This document shows positions 25,301 to 33,430 of a stretch of 64,000 nt of DNA, piece after piece. The stretch covers positions 88,544,964 to 88,608,963 of the forward strand of contig NW_022098076.1 of the NCBI RefSeq assembly GCF_002288925.2, written 5' to 3'. A model generated the notes under the pieces. It was given only the letters and a program-made list of their open reading frames with translations, had not been told where the DNA came from and ran no database searches. Numbering within the stretch: the first letter of the stretch is position 1; each line of letters starts with the position of its first letter. The translations under genes were made by a program, and so were the position numbers. This DNA comes from Delphinapterus leucas. Taxonomy: Eukaryota; Chordata; Mammalia; Artiodactyla; Monodontidae.

Positions 25301-28300
25301 GTTGATTGACTTAATGAACCAAATGCAGAATTTCCTACCTCATTCCTGGAGTCAACTGAGATAGAATACTTTCATTCTTTAAGGTCATTTTTTTTGGGGG
25401 GGGTGCTGGATATTCTATTACACTCAGCCAAAGACTCCCAATACAAGTAATCTTAGCATTTTCTTAAAACTTCATACTTCTTTCTGAAGTCTTCAGAATA
25501 TGAATTTAAACACGCATTTTCCTGGAGTTACTATGATTACAAAGAGTTATCTGACACACTGTGTAACCATTTTCATGACCTGTTTATTTTTATTAGCCTT
25601 ACCTGAGGAGCTATGTTATCTGATTAAATTTTTGTAGTAGAGATATACTGTTGATATATCATGTTTTTCTATTTTCTCTTTTGTACATTCAGTAATCAAA
25701 ATTGATTTTACCTGTAAAAGCTGGCACCTGGTATTATATTCGTGCAGAATTAGAAGGCTCAGTTCCCATCTCTCCTAATTAAAATGATCTATATCAGGTT
25801 GGCTGAGCTACCCTGCAGAAGGAGGATAAGTTCCTGGAGTCCTTCAAAATCTCACCTTCGGAAGGGAATAATTTTTTTCTTTGAATCCTTCAGCTAGAAA
25901 CTTCTAAAGGGCAGAGAATTCATTTATTTTTAGTGAGCACCTTCTATGCACCAAGCAGTTGTTAGGTGCCAGAGACAACCACAGCACACACACACACGTG
26001 TGCACACACACAATCACAGGGTCTCAGGGTCTATGATCTTCAGGGCCACCACCAACTACAATGACAGCTGTATACCACATCATGCATAGTCCTGGCATCA
26101 TTCTGTTCTTGCCTGGGTGGGAGCCACTGCAAAATTCAACACAGTGGTCTACAAGATGCCCATATAGCCTTCCCACTTTCCTTCCCCCTTAATTCCACTG
26201 TGTCTTTAGGAACGCGTTGTCCTTTCCTGATACCCGGCAAAGAATTCACTTCATTCGGTGAGCTAAAAGCAGCTGGCCTCCTGTAGCAACCTGCTTGGCA
26301 TAAACCTCGAGTCTATGATGAAGGATGTGAGAAGGCAGCCTCGGTCCTGTGCTGTCATTCAGCACATCTGTTGAGCACCGACCATGGATCCAGCCCAGGA
26401 GTCAGAAACACATAGTCACCATTACACCAGGAGATAGTGGGAGAAAAGCCTCAGAATGTTAGTCTCTACTGTTTACCAAATGAGGAAACTGAGGGCCAGG
26501 ATGAGCAGGTACCAGAGCTCAGAGCTCCCGACTCCCAGCTTTGAGCTTATGCCACGGGCTCTCCAGGAAGGAGGTCTCCACACACCCACACTGCAGAAGG
26601 GAGCCTCTCTCTCCGTGAGAGGAGGCACGGATCTCCCCACTCCCACCTCGATTTCCTTCCTGGTCCTGACATTGATCTCAGCCAGAGGATCCCTTTCTAG
26701 AGGGTGGAATTCGAGGCTTCCAGCACATGCCAAGGCCGAGGTGGCCCTCCTCGCCATAAAGGGCAATGTGGTAGAGGCGGAAGAAAGGGATTTTCGGGTG
26801 TGTTTGTCCTCAGATCAGCCCCTCTCCATTTCCGCCAGCAAACAAAGGGAAAAGCCGCCACCACCATCACCACCCAGCCCACACGCAGGGGGCCCACTAG
26901 GAACAATACCCCTGGAGTCAGCACTGCTTAACAGCATGCAGTGTGTGCTCCACCCTCAGCTTTGCAAGGGCTCAGCTCCTCCCAGGGTTCAGTCCAGAAT
27001 AAACCCCAGCCAGCGGAAAGGGAACCTGCCCAAAAAGTCTCCTAAACATGGGTCTCCTGGGGCAATGGAAGCTCCACTTCCATTGGAGACACTTCATGTC
27101 CGTCTGAGTGTTTGGGATGGAGAACAATAATGATGAATTTAGGAAAGAAAATTTTCAAGCCAAAATTTTAATTTAATGAATAAACTTCTGCTCTGACAAC
27201 CCTGAAGAACAGAAAGATTTCTAGGCCGTACCATTCCCGAAGAACCCACGTCACCCACTTGTGGCCGCCTCTGGTGATGAAGATGAGAGCTAGTTTGATG
27301 TCATCAGCAATCTTTGACTTTTAAATGCGAGTGCTCGGGTTTTGGGGATGCCTTCTCAATCTACTTTCTGCTTTCACAGAGCTTCAACTGCAGCTGTGCA
27401 GGAGCTGGACACGCGGGCTATGCCCTGCACTTCTGACCATGCTCTGGACAGGCAGGTGGAGCCAGGCTTCCCTTCCTAACCCAGGGGCCTCTGGGGCTCT
27501 CAGCTTCTCTCTACTTACCTTTCCTTCCTCTGTGCAAAGTCTGCCACTGCCACCCCTTCCTGAATTGCCCCAGTCAGTCTGACTGTCTCCACAAGTCCCC
27601 TCTGCAGGGTCCCCTCCCTTTACAGGTCTTCCCCAGGCCCCCGGGTGGGGATGGCGGGGGTACGCATGGAGCGTCCCCTCCTGCATGGCCCATAAGCACC
27701 TAACCCCTGGACTTTCTGGCAGAAGACACAAGAGGACAGAGAGCCCTCCCCAGGAAAGAGCTGGGCAAGCACACCTCTCCAAGAGAGCAGGAAAGAAATG
27801 CATTTGCTAAAGCCCAATTATACAGCCACTATTAAAACGCGGCAGTTTTGCCTCTGGAACCATTTAGAACCAAATATGTCAGTAACCTTCCTTGTCAGAA
27901 ACATCTGTCCAGGGGAAATGCAAGGGCATCCCACAAGCAGGGTGAGCCCTCAGAGTCCACCAGGAACCAACGTTTCCCCCAGTGACGCCCCGTCGCCGCT
28001 GGGGACACCCACCTATTTGTTCGATGAGGTTCCTCCAGGAGTCGGAGGGAATGGGGTGGATCATCTGCAGGGCCTCGGTGAGCGTGGTGGGGCTGTCGGG
28101 GAGGGCCGGGCACTCCTCGGGTGTGGCCTCGTTTCCCAGGGTGGAGGACGACTCGCTGCCAGAGAGAGAGGAGAGGCAGGAGCCGGTTATTTTTAAGCAA
28201 CGACACACCTCGGCCAGCTCGCGAGAGGCGTCCGCACAGGCGGCCCTGGCCAGATGAACCCTGACCAGGATGTCCAGGCCGAGCGGCCGCCGCCGCTCCC

Positions 28301-28976
28301 TGCCACGCAGGCCCCACAGGCCCCTTTTGTCACCGCATCAGGGCGCGACCGGGTAATTCATTCCCACACCAGCCCGCCCAAACCTTCATGTTTTCGGAGC
28401 TCGCGGGCAGGCGTCGGAAACTTGGCGCGTCCTGCCCTCTTCACGGCGCCGCCCCGCCGCCCGGACGGGTCCAGCGGCCAGGGGCCCTGCGCTCGCTGCG
28501 CACCCCGCGCCGCTCGCTGTCACACGGCCCCCGGCCCCCTTTGGGTAGCGATCCTCCAGTCCCAGGGCCACGCAGCGCGGAGAGGGGCCACCGAACGGGA
28601 CGCGTGCGCCCAGGGCGCCCGAGAGAGGGCGCGAGAGGCGGTCCGAGGCAGGAACAGGGGTGTCGGCGGTCCGGCTGGGGAGCACCCCCCGACCTCAGGC
28701 GGCCTGCGGGCACGATGGGGGCCGCGGGAGGAGTGAGGGGCTGCGGGGCCCGCAGGGCGGGGGGCGCGGGACAGGCAGTTCGGGTAGGCGTCCCCGACCA
28801 GGGACGCAAGCTGGGGCCACAGGCGCGCAGTGGTGGCGCGCAGGGCTCGGGACGGCCGCTCGTCCTCACCTGCCAGGGAGGTGTCCCGCCGCTGAGTCGC
28901 GCGCGTCGCTCTCCGAGGTGGAGCTGTCGTGGTCCACGGCGCAGGCGGCGCTGAAGGCTGCGGCCAGCAGCTCCAT
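1154..28976 (-). CDS. NGEF: NGEF (ephexin-1) short isoform, 5' part of gene, five coding exons
   Basis: Ephexin-1 is a Dbl-family exchange factor that loads GTP on RhoA, Rac1 and Cdc42 and acts downstream of EphA receptors in growth-cone collapse and spine remodelling. Joined exons 28976..28870, 28155..28013, 22697..22402, 2958..2798 and 1306..1154 give 860 nt, 286 codons plus two bases, open throughout. Every intron has GT at its donor and AG at its acceptor. Residues 1-182 form the N-terminal regulatory region, with a Tyr at 87 and an acidic run at about 124-132. Residues 183-287 are the start of the DH domain. The human protein, from memory, matches nearly residue for residue through exons 2-5. 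The remaining DH, PH and SH3 exons lie beyond the left edge, so the gene is partial here. No exon of the long-isoform N-terminus was found to the right. Confidence 0.95.
1307..2797 (-). other. NGEF intron 4
   Basis: Bounded by the donor at 2797 and the acceptor at 1307. It holds one CHR-2 SINE with target duplications; from about 1702 to 2797 I see only unique GC-rich sequence. Confidence 0.85.
1480..1688 (-). mobile_element. CHR-2 SINE, short (deleted) form
   Basis: Reads poly-T, then the reverse complement of the tRNA-derived head ending in accagggaagccc. It has the short ~210-bp form. A 13-bp target duplication (taggagcattttt) sits at 1467-1479 and 1689-1701, so the insertion is fairly young. 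It lies in intron 4, in the same orientation as NGEF. Confidence 0.93.
2798..2958 (-). CDS. NGEF: NGEF exon 4, residues 183-236, start of DH domain
   Basis: The acceptor is GTCCCAG before 2958 and the donor is GTGAGCC from 2797. The 161-nt exon starts in phase 0 and ends two bases into Arg236. It encodes [20 protein letters not shown], the conserved region 1 helix of the DH domain; the Glu of this helix is the one that contacts Rho switch I in Dbl proteins. [33 protein letters not shown] continues the fold. The 19.4-kb intron between exon 3 and this exon is the largest in the window and takes most of the left-hand repeats. Confidence 0.96.
3031..3157 (-). mobile_element. CHR-1-type tRNA SINE
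   Basis: Reverse complement of the older CHR-1 type head (ggtccaggggttaggact style) with an A/T-rich tail at the left. A perfect 17-bp target duplication (cagatgcaaaggtttta) is at 3014-3030 and 3158-3174. It lies 56 bp upstream of exon 4's acceptor region, inside intron 3. Confidence 0.9.
3940..4343 (+). mobile_element. MaLR solo LTR (MLT1-like)
   Basis: Shows the MLT1 layout: tg..gggatgaattgtg at the start, aggtgtccttacagga in the middle, ggcttctggcctct and agaataaatt (polyadenylation signal) near the end, closing in ca. It is well diverged. It is an ancient endogenous retrovirus-like LTR with no coding part. Confidence 0.7.
5852..5877. repeat. (TTCATTCATTCG)n microsatellite
   Basis: Two and a bit copies of a 12-bp unit made of TTCA and TTCG tetramers. 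Confidence 0.8.
6035..6118. repeat. Imperfect TG-rich tract
   Basis: About 84 bp of alternating TG/CG/TA steps (gtgtgtgtgag, gtatatacgtgtgtg and similar), a decayed dinucleotide repeat. Confidence 0.8.
7725..7762. repeat. Perfect 19-bp tandem duplication
   Basis: The unit cgcccccattggtgtgtgg occurs at 7725-7743 and again at 7744-7762 without change. Identity suggests a recent slippage event. Confidence 0.95.
8249..8641 (+). mobile_element. MaLR solo LTR (MLT1-like)
   Basis: Begins tgttatggactgaattgtg and ends after gttatggcagcccag. It has the typical ccccaaaattcacatgttga, ccacctgcaaaccaagga and gaataaatgtctgtg segments. It is one of the best preserved MaLR copies here. No internal retroviral sequence is present. 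Confidence 0.88.
9125..9290 (-). mobile_element. MIR SINE fragment
   Basis: Diverged MIR core in reverse orientation: gcaatcctggaggtc, then caggtgacagtgccgaggccacacagcgagtgagtgg. Confidence 0.55.
9845..10085 (+). mobile_element. L2 LINE 3'-end-like fragments
   Basis: Two pieces resemble the L2 tail with the pattern tttgctgagtacctcc..ctgggcgctgggg and cattccacagacatgtgcccag..gatgctggggacacag. Strongly diverged. Confidence 0.45.
11395..12180 (+). mobile_element. Old L1 LINE, 3' end of ORF2, decayed
   Basis: Carries decayed ORF2-end signatures: agacacatgcttgaaaagatgc, gagaaatgcaaagtaaaacc, ccaacagttccactcag and catcaacaggggactggtt. The frame is broken by many stops. No intact product. A CA-rich tract follows at 12017-12051. 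Confidence 0.75.
12017..12051. repeat. CA-rich simple repeat
   Basis: Imperfect run of CA with AA and CG interruptions. Confidence 0.8.
12181..13249. other. AT-rich intronic stretch, nothing recognised
   Basis: No repeat family or exon that I can name; short chance frames only. Confidence 0.5.
13264..13440 (-). mobile_element. CHR-2 SINE with internal deletion
   Basis: Poly-T, then the reverse CHR-2 sequence ending in accagggaagccc. Compared with the other short copies it lacks the block gcatgtgggatcttcccgga and its flanks. A 14-bp target duplication (acaattttattctt) is at 13250-13263 and 13442-13455. Confidence 0.92.
13456..15179. other. AT-rich intronic stretch
   Basis: A-T rich, with a local direct repeat of cattctttgaaa at about 14002-14042. 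Parts may be very old LINE sequence, but I cannot assign a family. Confidence 0.45.
15180..16090 (-). mobile_element. Old L1 LINE 3' part, interrupted by MER5A
   Basis: Antisense L1 text: ctggcaaccactgatctg, tcatataaatggaatcac, ttgggttgttaccagttttgggc and, after the MER5A insert, ggactgggattgctgggc, actgccaacagttctcc and cccaccagcaacgcatgag. The two halves are contiguous in a normal L1, so the DNA transposon came later. Confidence 0.85.
15698..15915 (+). mobile_element. MER5A (hAT-Charlie) nonautonomous DNA transposon
   Basis: Starts cagtggttctcaacc and shows gagacatttttggttatcac, ggtgctacaggcatctgg, ccaaggatgctgctaaac and atccagcccaaatgtca, all typical of MER5A. About 215 bp, near full length, inserted in an L1. 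Confidence 0.88.
16108..16126. repeat. (TTA)n microsatellite
   Basis: Six tandem TTA/ATT units. Confidence 0.85.
16295..16510 (-). mobile_element. CHR-2 SINE, short form
   Basis: About 25 T residues then gcggtacgcgggcctctcac and the rest of the reverse CHR-2 consensus to accagggaagccc. I see no clear target duplication, unlike its relatives. Confidence 0.92.
16521..16797. mobile_element. hAT-type nonautonomous DNA transposon, family uncertain
   Basis: Text such as ttttaaattttctagtgacc, ggtgtgtattttacac and ggactagccacgtg..agccacgtgtggc belongs to an old MER-type DNA transposon that ends near a ggcagtgcagct terminus. A related copy lies at 61785-62340. Confidence 0.5.
17125..17310 (-). mobile_element. 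MIR SINE
   Basis: Good MIR core in reverse: tcatttgatcctcacaaccc, ttttacagataaggaagcag, aagtgacttgcccaaagtca and gggattcaaacccag. Confidence 0.85.
17380..17760 (+). mobile_element. Old L1 LINE ORF2-end fragment
   Basis: Shows aaaatgggcaaaggataag, aatggaaacagccaataag, catatgaaaagatgctcaa and, near its end, caattccacttccgggcacc. Frame broken. Confidence 0.75.
18616..18763 (-). mobile_element. CHR-1-type tRNA SINE
   Basis: ATTT-rich tail then ggctcttggttgtggcattt and gatctagttccctgacaagg, ending accaccacggaagtc. A perfect 17-bp target duplication (ctgccaccttattttat) is at 18599-18615 and 18764-18780. Confidence 0.9.
19675..19885 (+). mobile_element. CHR-2 SINE, short form, nested in L1
   Basis: Sense copy starting gggcttccccggtggcgcag and ending in about 25 A. 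A 13-bp target duplication (aaaagatatttgc) at 19662-19674 and 19886-19898 is L1 sequence. It is very close to consensus, so it is young. Confidence 0.95.
20531..20560 (+). repeat. G-rich tract, G-quadruplex candidate in L1 3' UTR
   Basis: Five runs of four or five G separated by one or two bases within 30 bp. L1 3' UTRs are known to carry such polypurine tracts. Confidence 0.8.
20866..22401. other. Intron 3 stretch next to exon 3
   Basis: Moderately GC-rich and mostly unique. I see no repeat family or exon in it; the NGEF donor GTAATG lies at its right edge. Confidence 0.55.
22402..22697 (-). CDS. NGEF: NGEF exon 3, residues 84-182
   Basis: The acceptor is TTTCAG before 22697 and the donor is GTAATG from 22401. 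The exon has 296 nt and ends in phase 0 after LQE. It opens with [10 protein letters not shown]: the Tyr at residue 87 of this isoform matches the position reported as the Src/EphA4-dependent phosphotyrosine of mouse ephexin-1 (established knowledge), which switches exchange preference to RhoA. A Gln/Glu-rich helix-like stretch follows, then an acidic run at about residues 124-132 of variable length in mammals. A conserved basic and hydrophobic block ([21 protein letters not shown]) leads into the DH domain and contributes to the autoinhibitory N-terminal region. Confidence 0.95.
22698..28012 (-). other. NGEF intron 2 (5.3 kb)
   Basis: Bounded by the donor at 28012 and the acceptor at 22698. 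It is repeat-poor: only a CA tract, short L2/MIR-like pieces (24600-24640, 26340-26400, 26460-26500), a possible older repeat around 24890-25340 and a G-run at 23470-23500. A 224-codon plus-strand frame at 26456-27130 has no family likeness and overlaps MIR-like text, so I do not call it. Confidence 0.8.
25984..26012. repeat. (CA)n microsatellite, imperfect
   Basis: CA run with a central CGTGTG interruption. Confidence 0.85.
28013..28155 (-). CDS. NGEF: NGEF exon 2, residues 36-83
   Basis: The acceptor is CTGGCAG before 28155 and the donor is GTGGGT from 28012. The first base completes Ser36 (AG+C). It encodes a Ser-rich start ([15 protein letters not shown]), then a block with [17 protein letters not shown] and SWRNLIEQI, and ends one base into Gly84. 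In human NGEF this is the first exon shared by long and short isoforms. Residue 51 is Cys where I recall Trp in human, and residue 56 is Asp after Pro where I recall Ala-Asp in the same neighbourhood. The overlapping plus-strand reading frames are chance. Confidence 0.93.
28156..28869 (-). other. NGEF intron 1 (short isoform)
   Basis: 714 bp, GC-rich, from the donor GTGAGG at 28869 to the acceptor at 28156, mostly inside the CpG island. The acceptor is preceded by a CT-rich tract (ctctctctctggcag). Confidence 0.88.
28870..28976 (-). CDS. NGEF: NGEF exon 1 (short isoform), start codon and residues 1-35
   Basis: The ATG at 28976-28974 opens a 35-codon stretch starting [17 protein letters not shown] and ending AAGHLPG, followed by two bases (AG) before the donor GTGAGG at 28869. 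This is the alternative N-terminus I know from the short human and mouse ephexin-1 isoform, which is why I chose this start. It has Ser/Asp-rich text in the middle and no signal peptide or membrane segment. The start context has C at -3 and G at +4, so it is of medium strength. The exon lies inside the CpG island. The 714-bp intron after it is the shortest in the window. Confidence 0.93.
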
Positions 28977-29167
28977 GGGGGCCGGCAGCCAGCCAGGCTC
29001 TGGGGCCGGGTCGGGGACCGCGCTGGGGACCCGGAGCCGGGCGGGGGGCGACGAGCGGTCTTCGGAGCAGGGTCGCAGCGCGCTTAGCTGGAGCCGGAGC
29101 TGCCGCTGCCGCCGCCGCTGCCAAGAGCTCCAGCAGGCGTCCCGGCGCGCGCCTGGAGGCTCCCGGC

Positions 29168-29181
29168 GTTGCCACAGCAAC
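29168..29181. promoter_or_regulatory. X-box-like RFX site in NGEF promoter
   Basis: The sequence gttgccacagcaac is an imperfect palindrome with two RFX half-sites (GTTGCC and AGCAAC) spaced by two bases. It fits GTHNYY-N2-RRNAAC and differs from the full consensus only in the spacer (AC for AT). It lies 192-205 bp upstream of the start codon. Binding is inference. Confidence 0.5.
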
Positions 29182-29600
29182 GGGGGAGGCGGGTGGGGCG
29201 CGCGCGCGGCGGGGGCGAGGCCCGGCGGCAGCCGGGCGGGGGAGCCTGGCCTTGGGTGCGACCCAGGGCCCGCGGGCGCCGACTGCTGCCCGGGACCGCC
29301 GGCCAGGTCCGCGCCTCCCTCCTCTGCCGCGGCTCTGCCCCGGCAGGGGAGACGAGGAGGGCAGGATGGGTGGGGGCCGGCGAGCTGCGCCTTCGTCTTC
29401 CCGCCCCCTCCTCGCCGTCTGGCCACATCCCGCCAGCTCGCGGGGCGAGCTTGGAAGGTAGGGGCGAGGTGACCCTCTGCCCGGCGCGCCCTCGAACTTC
29501 CGCCTTGCCCACCCCGCGCATCCTATGAGGTCCTTCACAGGGACCCGCCCGGAGACCCCCGCCTCTGTCGCTCCGGGCCCAGCCTCGAGGGACCCTCGAG

Positions 29601-32600
29601 GATATGCGCTCCTGACCTGACTATGGAGAGGGGGCCAGCGCGGAAGCCTCTCCCGGACGAGTCTGGCTGACCCCGGCTACCCCGAGGTCCTAGCAGCACG
29701 GGGTGGGTATAGGGGAGGGAGTGGAGGAGAAACAAAGTGCCCCCAAGCCTCCACCCGGTTTCCCTGCCCGGTCACAATGACTTTCGGAATCTGCACCTTT
29801 GTGTTGGCTAGTTCAACTCGCTTCCGGATACAGAGAGCAAGCAAAAATGGGAAACTGGAGTCGAGGGGAGTGTGAGTGGTCCCGTGTGACTTGGAAATCT
29901 AGAGGGACAACTCCAAAATCCGACTCCAAGTCCAGTAAGAGAACTGGAGCCCTCCCCGGTGGCCTTCTCTGAGGGCAGCCCCTCCGCTCCCCGCTCCCCT
30001 GGGCGGTGCCGGGTGCCGGGTGCCGGGACGGCGGCCTGCCTCTGCGGGCCAGAGCCAGTTCCCGCTCTTCGGAGGGTACCTGGGGGGGTGGGTTGTGCAG
30101 ACCAAAGTGGAAAATCTTCTCGGCACCTTTCCCTGCACAGTCTACCCACGGGGCATTTGTTTAAATTAACAAATTCCTCGTTTTTCGATGCAAATACTCC
30201 TGCTGCGAGGGGTTCACTTACTAGTTAGTAGGTTGGCTTTAATGCATTCCTTAGCCAGCCGTCTAGAGCGCGGCAATTGTAAAGGGAGTGTTGGAGTGGA
30301 AAAGGAGAGAAAGCAGCTTAGAAAGGGGCCTTTTTGCCAAGAGGGGAACTCCCTTTCCCAGACTTCAGCTGGCAACGCCGGCCGTCCTACGCATTCCATC
30401 GGTGCTCAGGTTGACGCAAACCAGTTCCTAAAGCTGCCTCTTAGCCCTCGTTCCCCTCGAGGGGCCAGAACGGACAGGTCTGATCTCCTCTTGCCCTTAA
30501 GGCCTCATAATATTTGCGTGACAACCGTCAGGTCTTCTGTCTTTCCAACCCAAGCCACTCCTTTCTTGACTCATTCTGCGTATCTCCGGACAGCCCTCTC
30601 TTGAGCTCTACATTTTCATCTGTTCACTGGCAGTCTTCACCTGGATGTCTGCTAAACACTCACATCCCCACCACCACCAGCAGCCAACCAGGAGGCCAGG
30701 CAGAACGTGAGGGACAGCCTCAACTGCTCCTGTACCTCCTGTCACCCCACATGTCAATGCCTCACTGAGCCCCCTGGATCCCCAAAAGCTTTCAAAGCTG
30801 TCCCCTCCTTGGTATTTAGACCTCTCCTTCCCTCTGTCCATCCTTTTCTCTGTCCACCCTTCTCTCTGTCTCCTTTTTAACCTATGAGTCGGCTTTTGTC
30901 CCTCCCCTGCTTAAAAACCTCTGTTGGAGTCCCATCCCCTGTGGGCGAAGGCCACCTTCTGCCTCTGTAATGGGCTCTTTACCAGGTGTCCCACTCCTTG
31001 CCATCTTCCTTGGCTAGAACTGCCCACCTTACCCCCCAAATCCTCACCGTTACTGGTTGAGGCTCCCTGGAGCATCCCCACCAGACCCTTAACCCTGTAT
31101 AACCAGTGGCATTGCCTGGCACTGTAATTCCCTTTGAAGAGGGCCATCCTTACACTAAGACATGGGCTCCTCTAGGGTGGGCACCCTGGTGTCCCACTCA
31201 TCTTTCATCGCGGTCCAAGGAGGTGCACTGGCTGGGCAGTCACTAGGACCTGCTGCTCTGCATGGTTTCACCGCCCTTGAAATTCGACGTAACACCAAGT
31301 GGAAGCTGTCACTTTCACACTTGGTTGCACTGAGGAGAAAAGACTCATTTTTTTTTAAAAATCAGAAAATATTCAAGTGAATTACATGTATTAAGATGAG
31401 TATAATAAAACCTTCCAATTGAAAAATAAGCTAAAAATACCCTTCTAATTATAAAATCAGTTTAGAAAGTCACTGTGTTCTGAAGGCATATAACCTTAAG
31501 CTAAATTCCCCATGTTCTATTTTCAATCCTACTTAGTGCTTATTGGGCAGGCTATGATTAAAATCTCCATTTAACTGACATTTTGCCCTAAATCATTCAC
31601 AAAATAAAGTAGAGGTAAATATTTCAAATATTTATACTTGATTAGTCCATTGTTGGTGCTCTGTAAGCATTTGTTAAGGAATTAATGATATGTTTTTTAA
31701 AAAATATTTAGTTATTTTATATATTTTATCTAAAAAAATTTAGTTATTTTATATCTAAAGATTCTTTATTTCTTCCTTTGGGTTATAAAAGGTAAATATT
31801 GGAAACAAAGTGGATTCTTATTTATGTAGCAGCCTTCAGGCGTTCTCATTTATGTTTATAAAATGTTACTTTATTCTGAGGGAGAATTGCTAGAAGCAGA
31901 AGGAAGCTTAGAAATGATCTGGTCCAACTCTTCTTTTACAGAAAAAGAAGCAGAACCAGAGGGTTAAAATGACAAGCCCAAGATAACAAAACTGGCTAAT
32001 GGCAGATTTTGGAAGCATGTGCTAGTAAGTCAAGACTACCTTGTGTGGATTAAGGAACTGCAAGTTTCTGTTTTCTTATTCTAAATAGTTTTAGGGTCAT
32101 ATGGTATGCCACCAGATTATTACAGGTTAAAACACATCTGTATTCTTAAATCTAGTAGGAAAATGACTTTGTAGTGAGACGGTAATCCTCAAATATACAT
32201 TTTAAAACTTCTAGAAACAGGTGCTTGATAACTTTTAATTAACTATAGCTTTTAAATCCATAAACCCAGTTTATTTTTGTCACGCTTAAAAGACTTTTTC
32301 AGTTGCTTTGAAAATCAACACATTTAAACCAGAGAGGCAGCACCAACAGTCAGTCCCCAGAAGGCTACAGGCTTGAGGCTAAATGGACCCGCCAGATCCA
32401 GGTGAAAGTTAGGAAAAGGACAAGATGTAGCCTCTCTCACTGCAGCTCCAAGAGAAACCATACTCAGTGGATAAAAAGACTTCCCCACAAGGAGACTCGC
32501 CGAATTTAGATTCTTCTGTTGTGTGGTGAGAAGTGTTTTACTGGTGAGGTGGAGGGGGAGATCTTTCCTTACTTATTCTCAGAAGGATAATTTGTAAATG

Positions 32601-32631
32601 TGGGATTGTAACATGTTACAGAAATAAGTTT
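29601..32631. other. Upstream of short NGEF promoter; no exon seen
   Basis: GC content falls steadily away from the island. Holds L2-like text (about 30890-31020) and a MIR-like piece (about 31880-32030). No long-isoform exon is recognised on the minus strand. Confidence 0.5.
31880..32030 (-). mobile_element. MIR-like SINE fragment
   Basis: Diverged: cttttacagaaaaagaagca, gggttaaaatgacaagccca, aactggctaatggcag. Confidence 0.45.
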
Positions 32632-32643
32632 AAAACACAATCA

Positions 32644-32873
32644 GGGGCTTCCCTGGTGGCACAGTGGTTGGGAGTCCGCCTGCCGATGCAGGGGACACGG
32701 GTTCGTGCCCCGGTCCAGGAAGATCCCACGTACCGCGGAGCGGCTGGGCCCGTGAGCCATGGCCGCTGAGCCTGCAGGTCCGGAGCCTGTGCTCCGCAAA
32801 CGGGAGAGGCCACAGCAGTGAGAGGCCCGCGTACCAAAAAAAAAAGGAAGAAAAAGAAACAAAAACAAAACAA
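32644..32873 (+). mobile_element. CHR-2 SINE, short form
   Basis: Sense copy from ggggcttccctggtggc to the A-rich tail. Target duplication aaaacacaatca at 32632-32643 and 32874-32885. Confidence 0.95.
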
Positions 32874-32959
32874 AAAACACAATCAATTTATCCCTGTTCA
32901 GTAAAGAATTAATCTTACCCAAAGAGAGGTCTGACCTTTTCCTTGGGCTCCTGGGAGGT

Positions 32960-33430
32960 GACCTCTAAGCCATTGGAATGTCTGATAAGAGTGTCTTTGC
33001 TTACCTGGGGGCTGGGGCCACATCAGATAAGGTGGAGGCTTTGGGCCACGTGACAATAGCTCAACCTCCAGAGGGGCTGAAGACTGAGGTCAGCCATCTG
33101 GGTGGCCAACCAGTTCTAGCTGATGGAGCCCCAATAAAAACTCTGAGCACCCAGGCTCAGATGAGCTTCCTGGTTGGCAATATTGTCATACGTTGTTACC
33201 CGGGAATGTTAGCTCTGTCCACAATTTCATAGGGACAAGACAACTGGAAGTTCCGAGTGGAGCCTTTCTGGATTCTGTCCTATGCATCTCTACCCTTGTC
33301 TGATTTAAAACTGTAGCCTTTCACCGTAATAAGCCATAGCCATCAGTAACAGCTCTGAGTCCTTCTCATGAATTTTTGAACTGAGGGTGGTCTTGTGGGT
33401 TGTACCCTAACTTTGCAAGCCTTGAATCTG
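32960..33430 (+). mobile_element. ERV-type solo LTR (family uncertain)
   Basis: Text reminiscent of a mammalian LTR: tggccaaccagttctagctg, an aataaaaactctgagcaccc polyadenylation region, gcttcctggttggcaat, gacaactggaagttccgagt, cctttcaccgtaataagcc and gtccttctcatgaattttt. There is no internal viral sequence, so it would be a solo LTR. The borders are approximate. Confidence 0.5.

Larger units (their letters stand above)
28240..29600 (-). promoter_or_regulatory. NGEF: CpG island, promoter and 5' UTR of short NGEF isoform
   Basis: Very GC-rich with dense undepleted CpG, in sharp contrast to AT-rich DNA further right. It covers the first exon, intron 1 in part and about 600 bp upstream of the ATG. 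No TATA box is seen near the expected start; GC-box-like runs (gggcgg, ggggcgcg) and a GGC/GCC triplet run at 29103-29122 lie just upstream of the coding part, typical of a dispersed CpG-island promoter. The transcription start cannot be fixed from sequence alone. Long open frames here (up to 365 codons on the minus strand) follow from the scarcity of stop codons in GC-rich DNA. Confidence 0.85.

Noticed and set aside
26456..27130. 224-codon plus-strand frame in NGEF intron 2
   Set aside because: No family likeness, starts in MIR-like text, no splice or promoter support. Transcript data would be needed to revive it.
28912..28962. Possible REST/RE1 site in NGEF exon 1
   Set aside because: Half-sites like ttcagcgcc and gacagctcc exist but are spaced about 17 bases apart with mismatches and are explained by coding sequence.
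28660..29472. 270-codon plus-strand frame opposite NGEF exon 1
   Set aside because: Antisense shadow of the same GC-rich island with Gly/Arg/Ala-rich text and no domain.
28441..29538. 365-codon open frame on the minus strand in the CpG island
   Set aside because: Low-complexity Arg/Pro/Gly/Ala text that passes straight through the NGEF start exon in another frame; long frames are expected in DNA this rich in GC.
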